Part shown: positions 25,725-33,812 of the stretch, one piece after another
How the letters are laid out: every line of letters begins with the position of its first letter
Numbering within the stretch: the first letter of the stretch is position 1
Assembly: GCA_016124755.1 (NCBI GenBank)
Contig: WGNA01000004.1
Location: forward strand, 1-36,825
Direction: 5' to 3'
Length of the DNA stretch: 36,825 nucleotides
Origin: Bacteroidota bacterium
Lineage (GTDB): Bacteria; Bacteroidota; Bacteroidia; NS11-12g; UBA9320
Made by a program: the position numbers and the translations under genes
Notes under the pieces: generated by a model
Database searches by the model: none
What the model was told of the DNA's origin: nothing
Seen by the model: only the letters and a program-made list of their open reading frames with translations

Positions 25725-26676
25725 TTTTTCTGGCAATCACCTTGTGAACTGCATCCACAATGTTCTGAGTTCCGAGTCCGTATTTGTCGAGAAGTTCTTC
25801 CGGAGTTCCGCTTTCCCCGAAGGAATCGTTAACTGCAACAAATTCAACAGGAGCGGGTTTATTTCTGGAAAGAAGACCACAAATCGACTCACCTAATCCT
25901 CCGTTTCTTTGATGTTCTTCTGCTGTAACTACACATCCGGTTTTAGCAACGGATCGCAAAACGGCTTCTTCATCGAGCGGTTTGATAGTGTGAATATTTA
26001 TCAGTTCAACCGAAATCCCGGCTGCAGCAAGTGCATGAGCCGCTTCAATACTTTTCCATACTAAATGTCCGGTCGCTATAATCGTTACATCGGTACCTTC
26101 CTGAATTGTCCAGGCTTTTCCGATTTCAAATTTTTGATTCGGATCCGTGAATACGGGCCATTTCGGGCGACCGAATCTGAGGTAAACCGGACCATGGTGC
26201 GCGGCTATGGCGATGGTGGCTGCTTTAGTCTGATTGTAATCGCATGGATTAATAACCACCATGTTCGGCAACATTTTCATCATTCCGAGATCTTCCAGAA
26301 TCTGATGAGTTGCACCGTCTTCACCCAAGGTTAAACCCGCGTGTGAAGCACAGATTTTTACATTCTTTTCTGAGTACGCAACCGATTGCCGTATTTGATC
26401 GTAAACCCTGCCGGTTGAGAAGTTGGCAAAGGTTCCAGTGAATGGTATTTTACCACCGGTGGCCAGACCTGCCGCCATTCCGATCATGTTTGCCTCAGCA
26501 ATACCCGCCTGAAAAAATCTTTCCGGGAATTCCTTTTTAAAGGCATCCATTTTCAATGATCCGGTCAGGTCTGCACAGAGTGCGACCACTTCCGAGTTGT
26601 TTCTACCAAGTTCGAGCAGACCGGCTCCGAATCCGGAACGTGTGTCTTTTTTTTCAGTGATGTCTAAGGTTACCAT
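25717..26676 (-). CDS. Transketolase, C-terminal subunit (split transketolase)
   Basis: 319 residues containing the pyrimidine-binding domain (ADLTGSLKMDAFKKEFPERF, then GIAEANMIGMAAGLA with the catalytic Glu) and the C-terminal domain (VAVNDSFGESGTPEELLDKYG). Together with the N-terminal half it would form an active thiamine-diphosphate enzyme of the pentose phosphate pathway. The two halves are usually adjacent; here a VWA gene lies between. Located 18 bases after that gene and overlapping dapD. Confidence 0.92.
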   Translation of the reverse strand: MVTLDITEKKDTRSGFGAGLLELGRNNSEVVALCADLTGSLKMDAFKKEFPERFFQAGIAEANMIGMAAGLATGGKIPFTGTFANFSTGRVYDQIRQSVAYSEKNVKICASHAGLTLGEDGATHQILEDLGMMKMLPNMVVINPCDYNQTKAATIAIAAHHGPVYLRFGRPKWPVFTDPNQKFEIGKAWTIQEGTDVTIIATGHLVWKSIEAAHALAAAGISVELINIHTIKPLDEEAVLRSVAKTGCVVTAEEHQRNGGLGESICGLLSRNKPAPVEFVAVNDSFGESGTPEELLDKYGLGTQNIVDAVHKVIARKNG

Positions 26677-26694
26677 GGGGTCGATCCAATCAGG

Positions 26695-28062
26695 TTACAA
26701 AGTTATATTGGTTGTCTTACCGGAGATTACTTCTACGGTTTGTTCTCGTGAATTAATCATATTTACTTCTTTGGTCTTTCGCGCAACAACAGCATATTCA
26801 CCGGGTTGCAGCGTAAAAACCGTATTCTCTTTTATATCCACATTACACACCCATTCGTAATCGCCGCCTTTAATCCGGTAAATATCTCCGACAAAAGGTA
26901 CACGGGTGATCATGTTCAGTTTCCCGGGCTGGTGAACTTTGAGGGTGGTGATTTTGCTTTGCTCGATTTTAATTCCTTCGTACCGGATTCTGGGCAAGGT
27001 CAATATTTCCAAATCATAGGTTCCGATAATATAAGGCTCGATGGTATTGAATTGCTGCATGTGCAGGATTTCACAACTTCCCTGTTTGGTGATAATGGCG
27101 TTCAATCGATTGTAACCGGTAATTCCATCCACATCCAGATGTAAGCTTCCCTGAGGTGCCGGTATGTCAACAACTGTGTGTTTTCCCGGAAGAATCTCCA
27201 CATTGTTTTTTCTCACCGGAGGAATGGTGTGAACCAGAATGTCGTAGTTGTGTGCAGGGTCGAGATAAATGGTATCCGGAACTCCTTTATCGTTCATCGT
27301 ATGCACTACGTTCGTGAGAAATTCTTTGGTCGTCGCGTCGTAAAACGAAATGTTCACATCAGTCTCTGTAGGTTTCCCGAATTTATCCAGCAAATTCACC
27401 TGACAGGTTGTGTTGTTCAGTGCCTGGGCAACCACAACATCCAGAACTTTTTCAAATGCCTCCTCTGTATTGGCTTCGAAATATTTGCCGATGCATTCAA
27501 ACTGTTTTTTAAAATCGCCTTCCATTCCGATCCCGATGATGAAGGGTTTCAGAATTACTCCTTGTTTTTGTAAAGCCTGTGAAACCGCGCAGGGATCACC
27601 ATCGCATTCTTCAAGTCCGTCGGTAATCAGAATAATGATATTCCGGCAATTCACATTAGAAGGGAAATCATACGCAGCTTCCTGAAGTGAATAGGCGATA
27701 AGCGTTGTTCCTTTAGGCCGGATATCCTTTATCCGTTCTTTGATTTCCTCGTGATTATCTTTCGCAAAACCAACTTCCAGTTTGGTATCGGTACACACCT
27801 GCCTTTGTTTATCGTACTGATGACCATAAACCCGCAGGGCAATTTCAACATCGGTTAAACTGGAAAGAGAATCAGACATTCGGCTGAGCAGTCTTTTGGC
27901 AACGTTAATCCGGGTGTCGTCTCCCATGCGGGCATACATACTTCCGGAGGCGTCGAGCAGAAAGAGAATTCGCGTTGTCTGATTTTTAGGGGAAGAAGGA
28001 GATTGGGAAAAAGAGGTGGCGGATAGCAGCAAGGCTAAACATAGCGTAATTGTATGTTTCAT
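26695..28062 (-). CDS. Secreted VWA domain protein
   Basis: 455 residues from ATG 28062. Signal peptide at about 1-20 (core LCLALLLSATSFSQ). VWA domain at about 30-205 with an intact MIDAS start DASGS at 37-41, a distal GTT, and ILITDGLEEC. The C-terminal half (about 210-455) has beta-rich repeats, possibly carboxypeptidase-regulatory or Ig-like domains, with no enzymatic motif. Two Cys pairs in the VWA part (CDGDPC and nearby) suggest an extracytoplasmic fold. It lies between the transketolase halves, 29 bases after the N half. Ligand and role unknown. Confidence 0.85.
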   Translation of the reverse strand: MKHTITLCLALLLSATSFSQSPSSPKNQTTRILFLLDASGSMYARMGDDTRINVAKRLLSRMSDSLSSLTDVEIALRVYGHQYDKQRQVCTDTKLEVGFAKDNHEEIKERIKDIRPKGTTLIAYSLQEAAYDFPSNVNCRNIIILITDGLEECDGDPCAVSQALQKQGVILKPFIIGIGMEGDFKKQFECIGKYFEANTEEAFEKVLDVVVAQALNNTTCQVNLLDKFGKPTETDVNISFYDATTKEFLTNVVHTMNDKGVPDTIYLDPAHNYDILVHTIPPVRKNNVEILPGKHTVVDIPAPQGSLHLDVDGITGYNRLNAIITKQGSCEILHMQQFNTIEPYIIGTYDLEILTLPRIRYEGIKIEQSKITTLKVHQPGKLNMITRVPFVGDIYRIKGGDYEWVCNVDIKENTVFTLQPGEYAVVARKTKEVNMINSREQTVEVISGKTTNITL

Positions 28063-28109
28063 GCATTGCTTATAACCCATCCGTATTCTAAATATTGTTA
28101 AAACTAAAA

Positions 28110-28955
28110 TCAGTAGTCGCCGAGTGTCTCCGGGTTCTGAGCAAGTGCGCTGGCGAGTTGTTCATCGTTTGGAGCAATGCCGTGCCATTCGTGTGAACCC
28201 ATCATGAAGTCAACTCCGTGACCCATTTCAGTCTTCATCAGAATAACTACCGGACGACCTTGTCGGCTCTCATCCATAGCGGAAACCAGACCATGGTAAA
28301 CGGCATCAATGTCATTGCCTTTCATATCCAGAACATACCAGCCGAATGCTTCAAACTTGCTCCGAAGTTCGGTGAGTCCCATGATTTCTTCCGTTGAACC
28401 GTCAATCTGCTGACCGTTGAAGTCAACCGTAGCAATAAGATTATCAACTTTGTTGTGAGCGGCAAACATGATGGCTTCCCAGTTCTGACCTTCTTCCAAT
28501 TCTCCATCTCCCATCAGAACAAATACGGATTTCGGGTCGTTGTTCAGCTTTTTGGAAAGCGCAATCCCAACTGCAACAGACAATCCCTGCCCTAATGATC
28601 CGGTCGCGACACGAATTCCGGGTAAACCTTCTTCTGTTGCCGGATGTCCCTGAAGTCTTGAATCGATTTTACGAAACGTGTTGAGTTCTTCTTTGTCAAA
28701 GAAACCTGCGTGTGCCAGAGTTGAATAAAAAACAGGTGAAATGTGGCCGTTGCTCAAAATAAATACATCCTCGTTTTTGCCTTCCATGCTGAAAGGTTTC
28801 GGAGTGTATTCCATTATTCTGTGATACAAGACCGTAAAAAATTCGGCGCAACCCAAAGATCCTCCCGGATGACCGGATTGTACATTGTGCACCATGCGGA
28901 CGATGTCGCGTCTAACCTGCGTGACAAGATCCTGTAACTCCTGTGTGTTTTTCAC
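28110..28955 (-). CDS. Transketolase, N-terminal subunit (split transketolase)
   Basis: 281 residues; thiamine-diphosphate-binding half. Motifs: VQSGHPGGSLG at 25-35 with catalytic His, ATGSLGQGLSVAVG at 117-130, and the ThDP motif GDGELEEGQNWEA at 149-161 ending near VDFN. The start is GTG at 28955, because TGA lies immediately upstream in frame; the N-terminus KNTQELQDLVTQVRRDIVRMVH fits the family. Probably first gene of an operon running to 22322, with a near-consensus -7 element 17 bases upstream. Confidence 0.93.
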   Translation of the reverse strand: MKNTQELQDLVTQVRRDIVRMVHNVQSGHPGGSLGCAEFFTVLYHRIMEYTPKPFSMEGKNEDVFILSNGHISPVFYSTLAHAGFFDKEELNTFRKIDSRLQGHPATEEGLPGIRVATGSLGQGLSVAVGIALSKKLNNDPKSVFVLMGDGELEEGQNWEAIMFAAHNKVDNLIATVDFNGQQIDGSTEEIMGLTELRSKFEAFGWYVLDMKGNDIDAVYHGLVSAMDESRQGRPVVILMKTEMGHGVDFMMGSHEWHGIAPNDEQLASALAQNPETLGDY

Positions 28956-29199
28956 TCAATCTGATTATGCGGCAAAGGTGTCGATAAATGGAATATTCTC
29001 CAACCTGCGATTTGAACTCCGTACTCTAATTTCAAAACAAGCCTGGTTCTGATCAAGGTTACGGAATCAGTCACGACTGAGATTTGTATGGTTAAATGTT
29101 CTGCAAAACAGATCAATAAGCTGAATAGCCATTTATTTTGCCGGATGAAATTACCCGGTTTTAACGGAAACGGGTTGTGGATACTTACTGGAAAAATCG
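28956..29199. other. Divergent intergenic region, 244 bases
   Basis: No gene supported. It separates the transketolase operon (minus) from the FAD oxidoreductase gene (plus). It holds the weak minus-strand -7 element at 28973-28980. I found no clear promoter for the plus-strand gene. Confidence 0.5.
28973..28980 (-). promoter_or_regulatory. Possible -7 element (CACCTTTG) of the transketolase operon
   Basis: One mismatch to TAnnTTTG (C for the first T). It lies 17 bases before the GTG start, the same spacing as the exact matches elsewhere. Confidence 0.3.
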
Positions 29200-30762
29200 T
29201 TGACTTCTCAAACCTTAGAAATAAAGCTGTCTCCACAAGAGGCATCCGATGAGCAAATAATTGCATCCCGATTAAAGAAGGAAAGCCGGTGGCCTTCTGG
29301 TGCAGATTTCTTCTACCGGATTCTGCGTAAATCAATCGATGCACGTCGCGTTCCTGTGATGTTTATTCTGAGATGTGAAATCGATTCGAAACCTTTTTTA
29401 ATTGAACCTGTAACCCGGTATCCGGAGCCGGTGAATCGTGGAGAAGCCGTTATTGTTGGTTTTGGTCCGGCAGGCATGTTTGCCGCACTTGAGCTCCTGA
29501 AACAAGGCATTAAACCCATTGTGCTCGAGCGGGGTAAACCGGTTCGGGAACGGCGACGAGATCTGGCCAACCTGATGAAAGACCGTTCTGTAAATCCGGA
29601 AAGCAATTACTGTTTCGGAGAAGGAGGTGCCGGGACTTTTTCCGACGGGAAACTTTACACACGTAGCAAAAAAAGGGGAGATATTCAATCGGTGTTGCAA
29701 ACGTTGGTTGAACACGGTGCAGATCCTTCCATACTTTATGAAGCACATCCACACATCGGAACGAACCGGCTTCCGGCGATTGTAGAAGCCATTCGCGAAA
29801 CCATAATTCGTTTGGGCGGGGAGATTCGCTTTGAATGCAAACTCACGGATATACATGTTGAATCGGGACGAATTGTGTCTGTTGAAACAACTCACGGGTT
29901 AATAAAAACTGACCGGCTTATTCTCGCCACGGGGCATTCTGCACACGATATTTTTAACCTTTTAGCACAAAATAAAATAGGCATAGAAGCGAAACCTTTT
30001 GCTTTGGGTGTGCGCATCGAACACGACCAGAAATGGGTTGATTCGATTCAATATAAATGTGAATCACGTGGTGAATTTCTTCCTCCGGCTTCTTATTCAT
30101 TAGTTCATCAAAGCAATGGGAGAGGAGTTTTTTCTTTTTGTATGTGTCCGGGTGGAATCATTGCTCCTTCCATGACAAACGTGGGAGAAGTGGTTGTGAA
30201 CGGATGGTCGCCAAGTAAGAGAAACGGGCAATTTGCCAATAGCGGATTTGTGGTTCAGGTTCTTCCGGATGATTGGAAATCAATAGAAGGCGATCCTGCG
30301 TTAGGTGCTCTCCGGTATCAGCAGAGAATTGAACGAAAGGCTTTTATCGCCGGTGGAAGTAATTTATCGGCTCCTGCGCAGAGGGCAAGCGATTTTGTTC
30401 AGCGAAGATGGAGCAGGGATCTTCCGGAATCATCTTACATCCCGGGAATGGTTTCTTCTGATTTGCACGATGTTCTCCCAATGGAAATATCTGTAGGAAT
30501 CGCCGAAGCACTGCGATTTTTTAACAAGCGTATGCGGGGATTTGCGGATCATCGTGCGATTTTAGTCGGGGTAGAATCCCGTACTTCTTCCCCGGTTAAA
30601 ATTCCAAGAGACAGAGAATCATTGTCGCATCCCGAAGTAGAAGGATTGTATCCGTGTGGAGAAGGAGCAGGTTATGCAGGTGGAATTATGTCTGCCGCTC
30701 TTGATGGAATTTCATGCGCAAGAGCCATTGCATTAAAAATAAATGTGAATCAGCTCAAGTAA
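29200..30762 (+). CDS. FAD-dependent oxidoreductase of the COG2509 type
   Basis: 520 residues. An N-terminal adaptor domain (about 1-75, with KKESRWPSGADFFYRILRKSIDAR-like sequence) precedes a Rossmann FAD site VGFGPAGMFAAL at 86-97. Further FAD features: FGEGGAGTFSDGKL and a C-terminal PCGEGAGYAGGIMSAALDGI. Substrate unknown. The start is a TTG at 29200: the in-frame region back to TGA 29146 has no ATG. The 3' end overlaps the convergent phosphoribosyltransferase gene by 13 bases. The product of this family has no established role that I can name. Confidence 0.88.
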   Translation: MTSQTLEIKLSPQEASDEQIIASRLKKESRWPSGADFFYRILRKSIDARRVPVMFILRCEIDSKPFLIEPVTRYPEPVNRGEAVIVGFGPAGMFAALELLKQGIKPIVLERGKPVRERRRDLANLMKDRSVNPESNYCFGEGGAGTFSDGKLYTRSKKRGDIQSVLQTLVEHGADPSILYEAHPHIGTNRLPAIVEAIRETIIRLGGEIRFECKLTDIHVESGRIVSVETTHGLIKTDRLILATGHSAHDIFNLLAQNKIGIEAKPFALGVRIEHDQKWVDSIQYKCESRGEFLPPASYSLVHQSNGRGVFSFCMCPGGIIAPSMTNVGEVVVNGWSPSKRNGQFANSGFVVQVLPDDWKSIEGDPALGALRYQQRIERKAFIAGGSNLSAPAQRASDFVQRRWSRDLPESSYIPGMVSSDLHDVLPMEISVGIAEALRFFNKRMRGFADHRAILVGVESRTSSPVKIPRDRESLSHPEVEGLYPCGEGAGYAGGIMSAALDGISCARAIALKINVNQLK

Positions 30763-31262
30763 ACCGACATCCTCCCATCCGCATCCATGTCGAAGGTGAT
30801 GTGTTCCTGCAAGGTGGTTGCTAATGAAATACCAACGATATCGGCTTTAATAGGGAATGTGGTGTGATCGCGGTTTGCCAGAACTACCGTGTGCATACTC
30901 GCCGGTCCTTCTTTTAATAATGGTATCGCAGCGTACATCAAGGTTTTTCCGCTGTTCAGAACGTCGTCTACCAACAGGATGTGAGAATCTTTCGCGTTTT
31001 CGATTCCTTCAACCACCACTTCACCGTTCGGATTGTCTTTGTCAAGCGTGATGCTGCCGATGGTTACAGGAAACGACCGGATCTTCCGGAGAACTTCCGC
31101 CAGTTGCCGGGCAACGATCATCCCTTTGCGTTCGATGCCGAAAAGAACGACACCATTATTCGTGTGACCGTGCTTGTGTTCCAATATCTGCCACACCATC
31201 CGCTCTAATTTGAGTTGAATGTCTTCGTGACCGAGAATGTGGGTTTGGCGTGGAGTTGTCAT
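30750..31262 (-). CDS. PRPP-binding phosphoribosyltransferase (PyrR-like)
   Basis: 170 residues; type I phosphoribosyltransferase with the PRPP loop ILLVDDVLNSGKTL at 95-108. The overall layout resembles PyrR, which regulates pyrimidine genes and has uracil phosphoribosyltransferase activity, but no pyr genes or attenuator are near, so the substrate is uncertain. Its ATG overlaps the coaE stop by 4 bases, indicating coupled translation. Confidence 0.85.
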   Translation of the reverse strand: MTTPRQTHILGHEDIQLKLERMVWQILEHKHGHTNNGVVLFGIERKGMIVARQLAEVLRKIRSFPVTIGSITLDKDNPNGEVVVEGIENAKDSHILLVDDVLNSGKTLMYAAIPLLKEGPASMHTVVLANRDHTTFPIKADIVGISLATTLQEHITFDMDADGRMSVYLS

Positions 31263-31888
31263 TCGGAAGCGGGAACCGTAATTTGTGAAACGATTTGTTT
31301 GTGCAGTTCTAAAACCTGTTCGATAAGCGAATGGCCGGATGCATTGCGAACTACATAATCTGCATGCTGAAGTCGATCTTTATCACTCAACTGATTCTCG
31401 ATTCGTTTCAGCACTTCTTCTCTCCGGATGTGATCTCTTTTAGTAATGCGATCAAGCCGGACATCGATCGGGCTGGTTACCACAATTAACCGGTCGAGCT
31501 TTTTGTAACTACCCGATTCTACCAACAGTGCAGCCTCTTTTATGGAATAAAGGTGGCCGAGCTTTGCCTGTTGTTTCGACCATTTTTCGTAGTCTTCAAA
31601 TACAGCAGGGTGTACAATCGAATTCAGAATTTTGAGTTGAACCGGATTGTTAAAAACAATTTTGGCGAGATACGAACGATCCAGTTCTCCGTCTTTGGTG
31701 TAAACATCCCAACCAAATGCCTGACGAAGTTTTTTGCGCAATTCTTCGCTTTCGGCCATCAGTTGTTTCGCCCGGTTATCGGCATAATAAACTGGAACCC
31801 CGAGATGACTAAAAATGGAACAGACAGTTGATTTACCGGAACCGATTCCGCCCGTAACTCCGATTTTTAAATGACTGTGCTCTTCCAA
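31259..31888 (-). CDS. coaE: Dephospho-CoA kinase
   Basis: Last step of coenzyme A synthesis: phosphorylates the 3' hydroxyl of dephospho-CoA using ATP. 209 residues; P-loop GGIGSGKS at 13-20, with YYADNRAKQLM and HPAVF following. The start appears to be TTG at 31888; no in-frame ATG precedes the P-loop, and the N-terminus is 5-6 residues longer than usual. Lies 24 bases after yajC. Confidence 0.94.
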   Translation of the reverse strand: MEEHSHLKIGVTGGIGSGKSTVCSIFSHLGVPVYYADNRAKQLMAESEELRKKLRQAFGWDVYTKDGELDRSYLAKIVFNNPVQLKILNSIVHPAVFEDYEKWSKQQAKLGHLYSIKEAALLVESGSYKKLDRLIVVTSPIDVRLDRITKRDHIRREEVLKRIENQLSDKDRLQHADYVVRNASGHSLIEQVLELHKQIVSQITVPASE

Positions 31889-31912
31889 ATGCAGATCAGA
31901 TGTAATTAATTT

Positions 31913-32239
31913 TTAGCTTTTGTCTCCGGTTTTTAGTGCCGCAGAAGCTTCCATGGATATTCCGGATTTTTCGATTCGCAACTTTCCGCCGCCTTCGGTT
32001 TCAATTACAAAAGTGGTATCGCGAACTTCTGTAATTTTTCCGTGGATTCCACCGGTTGTAATCACTTTGTCGCCTTTTCCAAGTTGTTCCCGGAATTCCT
32101 GCTGCTGTTTGTTTTTCTTTACCTGAGGCCTAATCATGAAGAAATACATCACGATCAGCATTAACGCGATCATGATAAAGAAACTGTTACCGGCACCTTG
32201 CTGTGGTTGTCCGGAAGATGCTAAAAGTATAAAGTCCAT
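31913..32239 (-). CDS. yajC: Preprotein translocase accessory subunit YajC
   Basis: 108 residues. A single N-terminal membrane helix (about 20-38, FIMIALMLIVMYFFMIRP) followed by a cytoplasmic domain with KGDKVITTGGIHGKITEV, the YajC signature. Works with SecDF at the Sec translocon. It follows the DUF1573 gene by 16 bases. Confidence 0.95.
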   Translation of the reverse strand: MDFILLASSGQPQQGAGNSFFIMIALMLIVMYFFMIRPQVKKNKQQQEFREQLGKGDKVITTGGIHGKITEVRDTTFVIETEGGGKLRIEKSGISMEASAALKTGDKS

Positions 32240-32255
32240 TAATGTTTTATTCTAA

Positions 32256-32729
32256 TTAATCTTCAGAAGGAATAACAAATCCTCTGATTTTGAATTCGGT
32301 TTCCGGAGGAAGCGTATTGGCAGTTACGGTAATGGTTTTGGTTACATTTTCCTTCTTGCCTTTACTGTCGAATTTTATTTCAATATCGGTTTCTTCTCCC
32401 GGTGCGATCGGTTCTTTTTTGCACTTGGTAGTTGTGCAACCGCAACTCGCCACACAATTGGTAATTCTGAGTGCGTGGTTGCCGGTGTTTTTAATATGGA
32501 ACGAGTGGATCACAACTTCACCTTCGTTGATCTTACCAAAATTCCACTCCGGATTTTCGCAGGTAATGGCGGCGACTTCATTAGGGGCATCGGGGTTGTC
32601 GGCTGTTTTGTTGTTCTCTACAACCGAGGAATCCATGTCACCTTCTCCTTTATTTGAAGTACCACATGAAGTAAGTGTGATCGCAGAAAGTGCGATGAGT
32701 AATCCGTAAAAAATATTCTTTCTCTTCAT
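32256..32729 (-). CDS. DUF1573 lipoprotein
   Basis: 157 residues. Lipobox LTSC with Cys22 as the lipidation site after a short signal peptide. A DUF1573 Ig-like domain follows (about 55-140) with FGKINEGEVVIHSFHIKNTG and the conserved ASCGCT pair of cysteines. The family is typical of Bacteroidota envelopes; function unknown. First gene of a likely DUF1573-yajC-coaE-phosphoribosyltransferase operon, an order I recall as conserved in Flavobacteriia. Confidence 0.9.
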   Translation of the reverse strand: MKRKNIFYGLLIALSAITLTSCGTSNKGEGDMDSSVVENNKTADNPDAPNEVAAITCENPEWNFGKINEGEVVIHSFHIKNTGNHALRITNCVASCGCTTTKCKKEPIAPGEETDIEIKFDSKGKKENVTKTITVTANTLPPETEFKIRGFVIPSED

Positions 32730-32751
32730 AGTGAAATCAGTTTTGTGCGGG

Positions 32752-32759
32752 CAAAATTA
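32752..32759 (-). promoter_or_regulatory. Putative -7 element (TAATTTTG) of the DUF1573-yajC-coaE operon
   Basis: Exact TAnnTTTG match, 22 bases before ATG 32729. A TTG on the minus strand (32780-32778), 18 bases further upstream, could be the -33 element. Confidence 0.55.
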
Positions 32760-32832
32760 CATACCCAACAGAAAATGCAATAGAAAATCTGCATCAGCCG
32801 ATAATCCATCTTTTGAGATCAGGAAGTTTCGT

Positions 32833-33774
32833 TTATTTCTCAATCATCCCCCGGCCTTTTTTCTCCAGACGGTTTTCAGATTTTAATTGTTTAACAAGTT
32901 TATCGAGTACTCCGTTTACAAACTTGCTGCTCTGAGGAGTGCTGTAATTCTTGGCTAATTCAAGGTATTCGTTTAGCGTCACTTTCACAGGTATATAAGG
33001 GAAATTCAGCAACTCAGTAAGAGCGAGAGTCATAATGATCATATCGGTTTTCGCAATACGATCTTTATCCCAGCCCGGAGAGTTCGCATCAATTAGTGCT
33101 GTATAATCATTGTAGTGCCGGGCAGCAAGTTTTAGCAAATCACTGGAAAAGCTGCGGCTGTCGTCTTCTTTATCGTGTGGCGACGGAAGGTGTAGTTCTT
33201 CCTCTTCTTTAATTGAAGAAACAGTTGTTCGAATGAATTTAAAAACCGGAACCTTTTCGTCTTCCCAAAGCATTTCGATTTCTTCCATGGCGTGATCAAA
33301 CACCTCACTGTCTTTCAGAAATTCGAAAATTTTGTTCAGGAATTTGATCTGAACCGAGACCGTGGGTTGATCCACCTCTGCCAGTTTTTGGGTTATAGGA
33401 AGTTCTCTTAACTGGCGATAAATGGTGTTGAGCAGATCCGGATCTTTTTGCCAGTTATGCGCCGGACGTTCCATGGCAGAACGAATATCATCCTGACGAA
33501 CCAGAAATTCATAAGCGCCTTCCATACAAAGTGCCTTATAAATTCTGGCATCTTTTTCTTCAACGATGTATTTGAAGTCTGCCGGATTTTGCTTGGTGCG
33601 GATGTAATGGATGAGTTCTAACGGAAAAATAAAAACAGTTTTAAAGTTCTGATAAATTCCATCAACTGAATCCGCCAGATAAGACTGGGCTTTGTTGAGA
33701 CTTTGATCGTCGTCTTGCAGATATGAATACAAGGCCTGAAAAACCTTGACACGAATTAACCTTCTGTTGAGCAT
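32833..33774 (-). CDS. nusB: Transcription antitermination factor NusB, extended
   Basis: 313 residues, about twice the length of E. coli NusB, as is usual in Bacteroidota. The N-terminal start RRLIRVKVFQALYSY and the C-terminal helical NusB domain (RIAKTDMIIMTLALTELL to SKFVNGVLDKLVKQL) are recognisable; the middle part (about 60-215) is the lineage-specific extension. ATG 33774 was preferred over 33792, which overlaps the likely promoter. Promotes antitermination in rRNA transcription with NusE. Confidence 0.92.
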   Translation of the reverse strand: MLNRRLIRVKVFQALYSYLQDDDQSLNKAQSYLADSVDGIYQNFKTVFIFPLELIHYIRTKQNPADFKYIVEEKDARIYKALCMEGAYEFLVRQDDIRSAMERPAHNWQKDPDLLNTIYRQLRELPITQKLAEVDQPTVSVQIKFLNKIFEFLKDSEVFDHAMEEIEMLWEDEKVPVFKFIRTTVSSIKEEEELHLPSPHDKEDDSRSFSSDLLKLAARHYNDYTALIDANSPGWDKDRIAKTDMIIMTLALTELLNFPYIPVKVTLNEYLELAKNYSTPQSSKFVNGVLDKLVKQLKSENRLEKKGRGMIEK

Positions 33775-33789
33775 TTGGTAAAGCGGCCG

Positions 33790-33797
33790 CAAAAATA
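33790..33797 (-). promoter_or_regulatory. Putative -7 element (TATTTTTG) of nusB
   Basis: Exact TAnnTTTG match in the 38-base gap after alanine dehydrogenase, 15 bases before ATG 33774. It supports the shorter nusB start and separate transcription. Confidence 0.5.
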
Positions 33798-33812
33798 CAC
33801 GAAGGCCTATGA

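Noticed and set aside
30750-31262. Naming the phosphoribosyltransferase pyrR
   Set aside because: The fold is PyrR-like, but there are no pyrimidine genes or leader structures nearby to support regulation.
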